This document shows positions 1-10,979 of a stretch of 64,000 nucleotides of DNA, piece after piece. A program made the position numbers and the translations under genes. The stretch comes from Cyathus striatus (Eukaryota > Basidiomycota > Agaricomycetes > Agaricales > Nidulariaceae), in the NCBI GenBank assembly GCA_025738555.1, contig JAOVFP010000001.1:5952001-6016000 (forward strand). Direction: 5' to 3'. Below the pieces are notes generated by a model. That model was not told the origin of the DNA. It saw only the letters and a list, made by a program, of their open reading frames with translations, and did no database searches. Position 1 is the first letter of the stretch; each line of letters begins with the position of its first letter.

Positions 1-1291
1 GGAGCAGGTGAGATTCACATTTGTTTTTCATCAGCTGCGCGTATTCTTCAATTCTGAAACATCGACAATTAGGACCATTTCCAGGAGGAATATCCTATTT
101 ATGATACCCAACATGCGCCCACATCATGTACACCAGGTTTATCGCTCTCCCTCGACTCAACAGAAAGCAAGAACAACAGTTCAGTATAGCATTTCATATC
201 CTCCCACATGTTACGCAAATGAATGTATTTCAGTCTTATCAAAGTTACATCATGTACCTGATTGAACCAACCCTCGAGTCATTGTTCTCGACTTTTCCCA
301 TTACTGGGTGTTAGGACAATCAAGCTGTACGTGTATCCATACGCTATGTTTGTGGCGGACACTCGCCATTCTTATAAGAAGTCAACCTTCATCGTTCCAT
401 AAGCCACACCTCTCCAGTGGCCACACAACTGTATTATTCTCGCTCATTATCGCCTTCCAGTTATTGTTTCGCTTTTCATTACAACACGGGAACATTTTAA
501 TATATTTTAGCTGCAGCTTCAGCACTTTCTCTCCCATCCAACAAACTTCAAAAACTATTGTGAGTAGGTTCGTATTGATACATACTATTATTCACTAATT
601 TCACCAAACAGAGACACAGTTTATGGTATATTCTGATCCGCAATTGACAGGCACAAGAAGTGTAACTGATATCAGCAATTCCGCCACACTTACTTAAATC
701 CACGAGGAAATCCCACCCTTAGGTTGATATATTCTTACTTCCTAGTCTCCCCAGCAAATCCGGTACTACGATACCAGTTGCAAACATATTATGTCTAAGG
801 GTACGCTCTACGTTTATATTCCATACCTCAAAATTGCTGAACAGTTGATAGGTAACATTAGCACATGGGCGAGTCGTACCAAACTGGCTGAAATAGACTC
901 GAATGATGAGCCCGAGATAAGTGCAGACACATGGGCCTCGGGAAAAGGCTAGTAGTATCATTAATCGTCACGTTTTCTTGTGGACAGATACTTATGAATT
1001 ATTTATCCTTTAGTCCATTATACAGACATTAAGAATAAGGCAGACGATCTTAATTCAGAGGAGAGTGAAAAAGACGCGGTGAATGATTGCAGCGATTCAA
1101 TATCATTGTTATCAGACAAAACATTGACACCAGACAAGACCGATGACAGCTTAGTAGCTCTGAATGAAGATGAGTATATCAGTATTCAAAAAGATATAGC
1201 AACCCAGAGAGTATTTATAACGATTCATGATGAGGTGCAAGCGGAGCTCTGCAACAACGGGCCAGTGAATTTTGATTGCATGGCACAATGA
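1..1291 (+). pseudogene. Gene X copy 1 (5' end outside window), unknown function
   Basis: I do not recognise the protein. Positions 1-7 look like an exon end and 8-72 like a 65-bp intron (GTGAGA...TTAG). An exon from 73 reads RTISRRNILFMIPN and on to QYSIS. The same exon occurs in copy 2 at 34078 as RTFTRKNILFMMPN, also ending QYSIS. A second open stretch lies at about 757-950 (ends ADTWASGKG), and a last acidic, Ser-rich exon starts at about 1036 after an ACAG acceptor and ends at 1291. The exons cannot be joined with confidence in this copy, so it may be decayed. It converges on the copy A gene (5683-8838), as copy 2 converges on copy B. Conservation of the reading frame between the copies supports past coding. 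Confidence 0.4.
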
Positions 1292-2435
1292 GACTAGGCG
1301 GCCAGGTCTAAGGATTCTTGAAGATCACACAACACTAGATCACCTGATTAATACGACGGGTGCATAAATTAATATATATCGGAAATTGAACCTCAACTAC
1401 AATGGGTACCCTATATGTTTTCTCGTTTATTATTGTTATTTCTTTATTCCTGTCTTTATTTCTTTACTCGAATAATTCTAAGGCACTCCGGAGACTAACG
1501 ACCATGCTCAAAAGCATCAAGTATCATTGAGCTCCGGTGTCCGGCACTGCGGCATCCCGGTTAGATATTACATACAATCTCAGGATCATCTCGTATAAGT
1601 CTAAGGCCTGAGTGGAGCGGGTGGTCCGGTAATTACATAACTAAGTATGTATATACGAGCACTTGATGGCTGTGAGGTAAGATAGGGCCATCATAGTTAT
1701 AAGGGGTCACCAATATATTAAAGAAATTGAGAGCTAAGGTTTTTGAAGTACATATAGTGTTGTAAGGCAGTTAAGGACAAGTTAAGGAGGCTATATATAT
1801 GAAAGTGAGGAAAAAAGCGACAGGTGCGACGAGTTTCGTGAAAATCCAAGATTTGAAGCCATGCAGGACCGGGAGGGAGATGCTATGTTCTTTTGGTACA
1901 AAATGTTCATTGATTATCACCATCTGAGCTCGTTTGAGGTGTGGTAACAAGATAGCCTAGAGTAAACTATTTTCGGAAGGCTTTTCACATAAGTAAGAAA
2001 GAAGCTGTGAGCCGAAGACAGTGTAGATTAATGAAGCGTGACGTACCAGTGTTACTCTTTCAGCATTTGACCAGCTTTCGCTTACACAAACTGCACCGTA
2101 TGCAACGAGGCAGTATACAATAGTGGTCCCCTTCTGTTGTCGAATGGTGTATGTATCCAGCCCCCATCCACTTATCCTAGCAAGTCGTCCCAGTAGTGGG
2201 TGGATAGGGACGACATGGACAAGGGGCAATCTTACAGCGCTCTTGTTAGTCAAGGAGGGGGGACAACATGGATGAGGGTGGAACAACTCCAATCGATATA
2301 GACAAATGGAAGTAGAAAAATGTGCGTGTAAAGCAACTCACAGCGCATACAAAAAAGAGTTCCTGTATGACAGCTCCTATAACACCACAACACACCCCAG
2401 AACACATCCTTCCCATGCTCCTCTACGCCATACCT
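1292..2435. other. Gene-free stretch, no recognised coding
   Basis: This is AT-rich DNA between the end of gene X copy 1 and a 9-bp-TSD element. Apart from an inverted-repeat arm at about 1490-1680 I see no gene. A minus-strand ORF at 1957-2292 shows no recognisable domain. Confidence 0.5.
1490..1680 (+). repeat. Left arm of a degenerate inverted repeat
   Basis: The stretch around GTGTCCGGCACTGCGGC matches, in inverse orientation, the stretch around 4735-4930 (GCCGAAGTGCCGGACATCGG). Similarity runs for roughly 180 bp with many differences and includes GGTTAGATAT and a CCTGAGTG segment. The arms enclose the 2445-4095 element. They may be the ends of an older DNA transposon, or an inverted duplication. 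Confidence 0.45.
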
Positions 2436-2444
2436 GGCATGTGT
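2436..2444. repeat. 9-bp target site duplication (left), GGCATGTGT
   Basis: The identical nonamer recurs at 4096-4104, directly after the right end of the element. This defines its ends. Confidence 0.8.
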
Positions 2445-4095
2445 GGGCTTACAAGAATTCCAGTCGACAACAATTTTGTTCGAGTGAGTTCAAGTTGCAT
2501 TCGAGTTGCATTCGAGTTGCAATCGAGTAGCATTTGAGTTGCACTCGAGTGACAATTCGAGTAACAATTCAAATCACATTCAAGTTATTAAAAAATAAGT
2601 CCGTAAAGGTAAGTGTTTAATAAATACTTATACTCTACATTACTATCACTGTCTCCCTGTCTCCCCACTGTCCCGCCCCCCGCCCGCTTTTTCCTTCAAC
2701 ATTCCGCCTTGTTCAATTTTTCACACGCTTCTTCTCGCCTTTGTCCATGTTTGCAACTGCTGTCATTGACATCCATCAATGCCATCAAACTCGCTTCCTC
2801 AACGCCGTCGCACATAATTGATGGGTGATCTGTTGATGGGCACCCTTCCTCATCATCATGCTCAACAGTGAGCAAGTAATTTCGCATTTTCTAGCTCAAT
2901 ATTTCCTATTCTCTCTTGAATCTTTTTGTAATATCTGTTATATACTCTCCTTTATACATTAGACTGTACCTTAGATGTTGTATGAAAAGGTAATCTTATT
3001 AAAATGCGGAATAATTCAATTTTTTACTGTGGAATAATTAATACTTTTGTAAAATGAATGCTACAATTATAATTCATGAAGCATAGGTACTTTTGAATGA
3101 TTATAAATTTAAGAGAAAGTGCAATAAATTAGCAATATGTGCGTGGGAAAATGAAAGCGGAGGGCGGGACATGACAAATTGATGAAATGATGAGGCGTGG
3201 GAAATCATAACCGATGGCAGGCAACGCGAAAATGCGTGGGAAATGTTAAGGGAGAGTATTTGGTGAAGGAAATACCGTGGGAATTTTGAGAGAGGAGGGG
3301 CGGGAAGCGGTGAGTGGGAATTGAATACAATAAGCGGAGGCGTGAGAAACGATGAGCGGGAGGGTTGGCATTCATCATAAATGATAAGCGGAGGCGTGGG
3401 AAACAATGAGCGGAGAGGTTGACATCAATCAAGCAACACAATAATTAAGCGGAGGCGTGGGAAACGATGAGCGGGAAGGTTATCATGCAGTACATTGATA
3501 AGCGGAGGCGTGGGAAACAATGAGCGGGGGGGCGGATGAGAGTGAAGTACACAAGAAGTACAATTAAATTTATTGACATAAAATTGAGTGAGTTAAATTC
3601 GAGTGAAGGTTGAGTTGCATTCAAGTAACATTCAAGTTGCATTCGAGTAGCATTCAAGTTACATTTGAGTAAGATTCGAGTGATATTTTTTTCGAGTGAC
3701 AACAATTTCACTCGAGTAAAAATTCGAGTAGCGTTCGAGTAGCATTTGAGTTACAATCGAGTGACAATTCAAAATTCGAGTGAAATTCGAGTGACATTTG
3801 AGTGACATATGCAACAGTGAGAAAAATATTATACCATTACTAGCTTATTTCTTGCGCATTTTACTTAGTTTTTTCTATTGTTCATTAGGTACATAATAGT
3901 AAGATAGCTATTTATCAACTGGAGTAGCAAACAAGTATATAAATCATGTAATTAGGTCACTGAAATTAAGCAAGATACTTAAGCGCGCAAAAATCGAGTG
4001 AAAATCGAGTGACACTTCGAGTGACACTTCGAGTAACGTTTGAGTAACATTCGAGTGATACTCGAGTGACACTCAACTGGAATTCCTGTAGGCCC
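2445..4095. mobile_element. Non-autonomous MULE-like element, 1651 bp, CGAGT-array type
   Basis: The ends are inverted: GGGCTTACAAGAATTCCAGT on the left and the complement of GGGCCTACAGGAATTCCAGT on the right. They are flanked by a perfect 9-bp duplication. Both subterminal zones (about 2480-2580 and 3590-4080) are arrays of a short degenerate unit, roughly 'ATTCGAGTNRC'. The interior holds repeated units like AAGCGGAGGCGTGGGAAAC at 3200-3530 and a segment around 2845-2930 (ATCATGCTCAACAGTGAGCA) that also occurs in the elements at 38556 and 45582. No transposase is visible. A 9-bp duplication fits Mutator-like elements; the class is inferred. Confidence 0.75.
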
Positions 4096-4104
4096 GGCAT
4101 GTGT
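4096..4104. repeat. 9-bp target site duplication (right), GGCATGTGT
   Basis: Partner of 2436-2444. Confidence 0.8.
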
Positions 4105-5640
4105 GTATTATTGACGGCTGCATGGCTTGCCATGAAGTAGAATAGTCAGAGATGGTCGCAATATCATTCATTTTCCGTGATTTTGAGGTTCGACAACAAT
4201 TGACAACAATCTTCGGCTGTTTAGCTGGGATCTATTATGGATTGCATGAGACGCACTGGATCATACATCTTGTGGAACATTAGTAAGTGCTTAGAACTAA
4301 AAAAAAGTAGGCAGAACTGGGCTTGGGTAGCGAGGTCTCAATGGGAAGACTAGTGGAGGAAAAAATGTGCACCACACTGATGAAAAGTACAGCATTTTAG
4401 AGCTTATTGCACTGGTTAGACAATGAAATGGAACTAAAAGATGTAGCGTACATATGCAGCTCTGAATTATTTTATTTTAAATATTTCTATGTACACAGTG
4501 ATGGTAGTGTATACTACTCATTCATATTTGCAATCACATATGTTTATCTGTCCCCAAGACATGTACTTTAGAAATCACATGCATGCTTACTTACTACCTT
4601 TGACTTACAGACTTGTATCATGGTACTTACATGGGAATGTATCGCTTACCTTCCCGGTTCAATTCGGCTACAGATGTCTTAGTGCTCAATATACTCCTTT
4701 ATCAAGCTAAACGATTGCTTAAGAGCCTTGTGAGCGCACATACATATCTGGTTTATTACCGGATGACCACGCTTCACTCAGGTCTTAGATCTCAGCGTGC
4801 AAGCGATCCTGGGTACACTAAGCGGACCTGAAAGTCTGAAACCAAGACTGTGATATCTAACCGAGAAGCCGAAGTGCCGGACATCGGAGCCCAATTATAT
4901 TTGATACATCTGAGCGTGGTCGCTAGACTTTCCATAACTCCCCGCTGCCGCCGCGCAAATATTACTCGATATGTTATCATTACCTCTTAAGAGTACTTAA
5001 GTAGTAAATAATACTTAAGCTTGGGTCGTTGAAAAACACGTCCTGCAGGTCGATCACACGACATTGCACCGGATCAAAACTTACCCTGTATGGTGAATAT
5101 ATTACCTATGTTTGGACATACTGTCATTGTTTGTCTATTCAAAAAAACAAGGCCGGCAAGTGGCAGGGCCCACTATCTTGTTTGTGAAAATGGCTATGCT
5201 GTACATGTAGTATCTACAAGGGTAGCTTTACATTTGTAATGTATTGTATAAAAGTGTATTCCAAAGGGGTTACTGCAATTGTTGCATCGCTTTCTGGAGC
5301 TTTGAGTCGCATGAGAATATTGCGTTGTCACGCGAGGGAGACGGCTACCTCTATCAGCCAAGGTCCAATAGCCAGGAGGTGTTGTCCATAAAGTTCTTAA
5401 GAGCCTGCATGAAGTTCCAGACATGATCACTGGTGCACACTAAGTTACCATGAGTTTGGTCGATGGCTACACAAAGACCCGGGGGGACTTTGCGATAGAA
5501 GATAACCCTGCTACCCGACCTACATAATTTCTCTATATTACTATGTATTTATTTCTGGATAAGTTTGGAAAACAGCGCTAGTATAATATGACATCCACGG
5601 AAGTTGCTAGTTAACTTTATATGTATTATTATGTACTAGC
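4105..5640. other. Gene-free stretch with inverted-repeat arm and Helentron-like 5' fragment
   Basis: No supported gene. The right arm of the inverted repeat lies at about 4735-4930. At 5148-5182, AAGGCCGGCAAGTGGCAG followed by GGCCCACTATC resembles the 5' end of the element at 45720-48249 and is probably an isolated fragment. Confidence 0.45.
4735..4930 (-). repeat. Right arm of a degenerate inverted repeat
   Basis: Inverse partner of 1490-1680; see that entry. Confidence 0.45.
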
Positions 5641-5682
5641 CAAATAAGTACGAAGTATTGAGAGAAAAATGCGAAAAGTATC

Positions 5683-8600
5683 TCAATTCTGCATTCCACT
5701 GGCTTTGAGGGTTCTTCTGCATAATTTTGGCATAGAATGAGATCTCCATGTTCTTTTAGTTCGTAGTGAGCAACGCCCATTCCTAAAAACTGAATGAACT
5801 GTCTCCTTTGTATACATTTCGACCAAAAATAAAGGATATGTGTGAAGAAAGCAAAGGTCCGTCCAGTAGTCATGCTCGGCAATATATTTTTCATTTATCC
5901 TCGATATATTGGGATCCCCATCATTTATTCGAGAAATCGAGGAGGAACTTCGTCGACGACGTGTTGGACTAGAACGAACTCGATTCGGAGACATACTTCT
6001 TGACCTCCGTCTACCCTCTATTAAATGGCAAAGATTAATATTCAAACAAGAGTTCGGATTGACTGGGTACTCAATAGAAGATAGTGTAATTAATGGAAGC
6101 CCTAAGGCCTTCGCTGCATCTTGAGAATCAGACCTAAATCCAAACTGCTCATGGAGCATACGAATAGCACGCAAGCGAGAGCGTCGCCACTCGATCCTTT
6201 CAGTCCTCAGAGATGCTTGTAGATGAGGGGTTCCCAAGATACCGGCCTGTAATCTCTCCCTCAATGACAACCTCTCGGCTCCATTGCAATTCCATGACCA
6301 ATACCAGTCTGGTTCTATCTTTCCATAAGCACCAGTGAGGAATGAAACAAATAAATAGATTGTGTTGGGAAGAGACATAGCACGTTGAGTCCTGCTGGTA
6401 AATTCGGCTTGAAAGGAAAACGTCCAATAAGTAGGATGGACTGCACATAAGCAAATTAATAAAGAGTATAATTCCATCCTAATCAACTTGGAAGTTGGAA
6501 GAATAGTACTATTGACTTACGTAACTCGATGGACCTTCCGCCGTGAGAACGCAGGTGCTCAAATTTCTTTTCGAGCATTGTAGAAGCATACACCATTTGT
6601 GAAACCCACGTACTTCCGAGGTTTTTCATATCTGGTGTTACTGAGAACTTAAAGATGCGCCCCGATGTTTTAAAGCAAGGGACACTGAATCTGGCTCGAG
6701 ACATTAACGGTTACTCATTGAATTTCGTTCAATTAACGCTTACCTTATCCACTCCCCCTTGATGATGAAGTCGATGTTCGCAGAATTACCATTTGGTTCG
6801 ACACTTTCAGGAGCAATCCTGACAGCAGGGGTAAAGTTAAGAGGATTCGAGTATGAAATTAGGCCGCTTCCCCAAGTCACAGTTCGTCGACAGCGAATTA
6901 GTCCTAAGTCATCATGACCAATATAGCCAAAATTTCCTTCTCCAACCGCAAAAAGAACGGACTGAAATTCGGTTAAGTACTCTTGTACCTGAGTAGGGCG
7001 CTTAAACGGAATCAAAGTGTTTCGAATTGCTTCGCCAGGATATAATTTGTGTATGGCCCAGGATATCCCTTCGAAGCCAGCCGCTGAAGCTGGCAAAGCA
7101 TTGGTTACAGACTGAAAATCGGATTTTGTTAATGGCTAGGTAAGATGGCGAATGTAAGCCAGGACTCACTAAGAATAAGACAATACGGCCATCCGGTGAC
7201 AGTCTCATGTCCATCCCTAGAGCATAACTTCCATTCATTACATTCACAATAAATTCGCTGAAGAACCCGGAGCAATTCAGCCTCCAAAGTTCTTCGCATT
7301 GAGATGCCAAATAGTCCCGGGTGTTCTGGAGATTATTTGAGAATTTCAAGATAGTGACGTCAGTAACAGAAACGAATTGACTTACAACGAAAGCTTGGAT
7401 CTATTGCATTGCGTCAGTTGATAACTTGTGGAAAAAATGTACAAACCAAAACTGGAGACGAACGTACACACTTGTGAACAAAATATACAGTTTCAATTGG
7501 TGATGCCGCTTTATTGCTCTTGTAGAATGGCTCTGTACTTCTCATTTCTTTGAACACAAGGTTAGCAAAAACAATTACATTTGACAAATGCATGTACCTT
7601 CGTGAAATACAAGGGCGGGGTGTTGAGTCGATCTACAAACTCCATATAATTGTCCCAGTTGCGGATGTCTAATACGGTCTCGTGGTGGTGTAAGAGACGG
7701 TTGAAAAGGAAGACCATACCTAAAACGAGATAGGACTTTCAATTCATTTTTTAGCCTCTGGGCATACCAAAACATTTAGTTCAAAGCCAGCTTTGCAACC
7801 ACATTATCAACGTAGAAAATATACCTTGATCCCATTGTCGCCTTCGTAAAACCTAGCTGTTTTTCTATCATCCCCTATTTTCACGGAATACTCGCTTTCA
7901 TGCTCATGAGGCGGTAAGGCTATTTTAACAACCTTCCCCCGTGGAAGTTTACTTAATAATTCCATTTGACCTAGAATTACCTTGACGTACTGAAAGAATA
8001 TTCCGTGAGTACAGCGGAGTTGTTAATACAAAAGATCACTTTACATACATCACCAAAAAGTGATTCCTCGACGTTTGACATTTCGACATATGCTCGAGCA
8101 ACCATCGTATTTCTCATCTACAAGTGTAATTAGTCGAAATATATTGAAAAATGAAAAGGCATACAGTGAATATTGATGTCTTTCTGTTGAGCCTATCTTG
8201 GTACTTTCTTAGCATATCCTTAGTTGTGGAAGTTGACCAAACTTTTTGTAGGAATGACTGTTTCATCAATCTTTCCGCATCGTACACCATTTCTAGTAAT
8301 TCTCTTGGTCGAATGGGTTATGTTATTCACCGTTGAGAATATAAGCACGCACGTTTCCAAGTCCCCAAAAGCTTTAACAAAGTTTTCCAAGTCCGTAAGG
8401 GATTCCTGGAATCGAATCAGTTCGTCCTTCGCCGCTTTGATCGTCTCAAAGACAGAGAGAGCAAATTCAATATAATCATCTTTGTTCTTTCTCATCTGCT
8501 ACATACATCGAAAGACACTTTAGCATGCTCCAGCGTGTATACGTAATAGTACGCACATCCACAAGCTCGAGAAACCTAGCCAGCGCCCCAGCAACCATTT

Positions 8601-8838
8601 TGAGTGCTGGAATTCCAGCCAATTCCGAAAGCTCTTCCACAATCTTGAGAGCCGCTGCAGAATGAGAAATAATGTTGTCCACGTGGGACGATGACAATGT
8701 GGGTTGATCTTTATCGACATCTCTTTCAGGTTGTATGGTTCGCTTAACGATTGCCTTGGACGCTGGCGGTGCGTTAGCTTGTACTTGTTCAGGCCGCCGG
8801 GTTCTCTTGACGAGGGCTTTGACCAGTGACGGGGACAT
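5683..8838 (-). CDS. Helical-domain (MLKL/NLR-N-terminal-like) protein, copy A, 12 exons
   Basis: Modelled exons, in transcription order: 8838-8557, 8495-8353, 8303-8165, 8117-8049, 7989-7825, 7757-7598, 7547-7468, 7400-7386, 7325-7170, 7111-6744, 6690-6521, 6440-5683. They total 2505 nt with all phases agreeing, giving about 834 aa and a TGA stop. The start is ATG at 8838; an upstream in-frame ATG at 8856 is possible. Residues ~1-50 are basic and Pro/Ala-rich. Residues ~51-190 are helical, with motifs LKIVEELSELAGIP, RKNKDDYIEFALSVFETIKA and LRKYQDRLNRK. This pattern resembles the four-helix N-terminal domains of fungal NLR/MLKL-like cell-death proteins (inference). Residues ~212-583 are unrecognised (GMDMRLSPDGRIVLFL, GYIGHDDLGLIRCRRT). 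Residues ~583-834 include an Arg/Ser-rich stretch (RRSRSMSP). Exon 8 is only 15 nt. Exon 6 is out of frame relative to copy B. No signal peptide is obvious. Confidence 0.6.
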
Positions 8839-9112
8839 CGTAGAGCAAAGAGTCACCGAATGTGGGAGGGAAACAACCTATGATCTTCGTTGGATAGATC
8901 CCATATACCCAGAGGCCTCATGGTTTCGGAGATATGCCGATATCGCATAGCTTTGACAGAAAATACAGCCCGGAAAGGACAAAGTGCTATGTTTGTTTTG
9001 CGTTGTGGGTCCTATCGAAGCGTCATAGGATAGCATGATGGGTCCAGTGCCGCATGGGCAAACCTAGAACTTGAACTTTGCAGAAGGACGATATTGCCAG
9101 TAATTAGAGACG
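8839..9112 (-). promoter_or_regulatory. Conserved upstream region of copy A
   Basis: About 270 bp upstream of the copy A start are nearly identical to 42034-42308 upstream of copy B, including GATATCGCATAGCTTTGACA and GGACGATATTGCCAGTAATT. Similarity stops sharply near 9112/42308, which marks one end of the duplicated segment. The region should hold the promoter, but I cannot assign single elements. Confidence 0.5.
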
Positions 9113-9178
9113 CAGTTTATGTACGAGGTGTTTAGCTATACCGTACAATGCGCATGTATAGAATGTGAATCGTAGTCG

Positions 9179-9616
9179 CTATAACCGTATAGAGCTGGAG
9201 TCACCGTCACTGTACCGTCCGACATCTATAATTGAACTCGAAAGCTCGGAGCTATTTTCGATTTGCGAATAAGATCCTGTAGCGGAAGGTGGACGAGGAG
9301 CCTTCTTTGAATCTTCAGCGGTTGGATTGGGGACAATCCAAACGGAAGACGTTGATCTGGCCGCTTCCAACTCGACTATAGAAGTCCAAAATAGGGTCAC
9401 ATGGTGCAAAGTTGAACTCGTATAGCCGAGGCCGATGTTTGCCGATGTCGATGTCCAAGTCTCACTGAGTTTCGTTATCCAACCGCTACTTATCACACCC
9501 ACCAAAACTATGAAGCCCAAACGCAGTTTGGGTCCCAGGAAGGAGAGAATGAAAGTCTGCTGTAGTTTTCTGGAGTCATAGGTGAGGAGGTGGGGACAGG
9601 TGCGTTCGACATTCAA
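9179..9616 (-). CDS. Hypothetical 145-aa protein
   Basis: An open frame of 145 codons just upstream of the copy A promoter region. One hydrophobic stretch near residues 35-47 (LGFIVLVGVISS) could be a membrane segment. The C-terminal third is Ser-rich. I recognise no family. Its 5' end overlaps the region where the plus-strand membrane-protein unit begins, so one of the two may be spurious. Confidence 0.3.
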   Translation of the reverse strand: MNVERTCPHLLTYDSRKLQQTFILSFLGPKLRLGFIVLVGVISSGWITKLSETWTSTSANIGLGYTSSTLHHVTLFWTSIVELEAARSTSSVWIVPNPTAEDSKKAPRPPSATGSYSQIENSSELSSSIIDVGRYSDGDSSSIRL

Positions 9617-10935
9617 GCTTTGATTGTTCCACTCCTCCTTGCTTACACTCGTATTTCTTTTCTAGACATGTACTCAATTATTACCATCTTCATTGCAATG
9701 AACCTCTGCCCCATCGCCCCCCTTTACACCTCACGCGCTACCACCACCCTCTTAATATCGCAGGGTGATAACGGGTGGATTGGCGCGCTGATGATTCCGA
9801 TTAGTGTGATGGTCATTCTGGCGACGGGGTTGCTTGGTTTACGGAGGTGCTGCCTGTGATTATATCGAGGAAATGTAGTGGTACGTTGCTTTCTTTGCTG
9901 TTGGATTGTACTGAGGGTAATGTAGAACCGAGGCCTTTCTTCACTTTCGTCTGTGGAAGTTGCACGAACCTAAAACGACGTTCATGCCTCATAATACACG
10001 TCTTGGCCTCTCTCTGCTCGTGGTGCAAAACTTCCTAGCGTATACCCCAACCTGTCGCCCTTCGTCAAGTTTAAGTACGTATTCTCCTTCTACGTCTCTC
10101 CCTTAACTCAACCTCTTACTCCCCTCGCCCACCAGAACCTTCAACCTACAAAACCACGCGCAGTCCACCTCTAGGCGCCATTCCCCTCCGCACACTCCCT
10201 CAATGCTCACAGTCCTCCTCACAGCCCCACCCTATCCATCATTTCCATCGCACTCGCATCCATCCTTCTCCATTTCATCATCTTCCCTCTACTCTCCTCA
10301 CCCCGCTCGTCGATAACCCCCTCGAGCCGATGATGGGCTACCTCTTACGTCCGCGCGCGTCCTTCGTCGTACCGTTCACACCCCTGTTGCTCCGCAGTGC
10401 GATTTTTAATGCTTTTGTAAAGGATTCTTACGAGCGCGCCGTTGGCTGGGGGGACAGATGCGAAAGCGAGCAAGGGGGAGCGATTTGCAGGGCTTTATTA
10501 GCTACAGACGTTTGCTGGAGTCGCAGGATCGGAAGCCCCAGCCCACAACATGGCCTGCTCTCCTCCGTAACTTCCACCTTTTCCTAAGGGAGCGGCATCA
10601 AGTGACGTTGAGGCGAGATGCTCTCCCTCCCCTTCCCCCACGTCCTGCTGTGCAGAAGGTGGAAGAGAAGAAGGATGTGGGGGTGAAATTGCCTGCACGG
10701 ATTCTTCGGACCGGATGGTTAAATTTGGGAGGCCTCGAGGAGGAGAGAGAGTTGGATCTATTGGCGAGCGGTTGATGCTGCGAATCATGTTCAGGAGCTG
10801 CGCTAGCTCGTCTCCTGCTCCTGCTCCTGCCGCTGCTTCTTCTCCTCCCCCTCCTGCTCCTTCCATCCCTGCTGCTAAGAAGACTGGTTTGATAGTGACT
10901 CTAGCCAGGAGGGCAAAGGAGAAGGTAGAAGAAGC
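9590..10935 (+). pseudogene. Multi-pass membrane protein gene, tandem unit 1 (probably decayed)
   Basis: A typical intron at about 9600-9683 (GTGCGT...TTTTCTAG) leads into an exon encoding two hydrophobic helices, IITIFIAMNLCPIAPLYT and ALMIPISVMVILATGLLGL. Further downstream the frame around 10225-10290 is strongly hydrophobic (LSIISIALASILLHFIIF). Next comes LEPMMGYLLRPRASFVVPFT at about 10320, then a soluble tail with GFISYRRLLESQD near 10485. Codon use is GC-rich, unlike the surrounding repeats. I cannot build one uninterrupted model, and frames change more often than introns explain, so I call it a probable pseudogene. The family is not recognised. Unit 2 repeats the same layout about 1.4-1.5 kb downstream. 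Confidence 0.4.
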
Positions 10936-10979
10936 ACGAGCTCAACGCTGCGAAACACTAATTCGAGGGTTATGGTTGT

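Noticed and set aside
8..314. ORFs of 85 and 62 codons at the left edge as separate genes
   Set aside because: They overlap an intron/exon border shared with 34014-34077. The longer one starts inside the intron, so only the part after 72 is likely coding.
1957..2292. 111-codon minus-strand ORF
   Set aside because: No domain, no conserved copy in the second segment, and it lies in repeat-derived sequence.
5907..6124. 71-codon plus-strand ORF
   Set aside because: It is antisense to exon 12 of copy A, which is supported by splice structure and by copy B.
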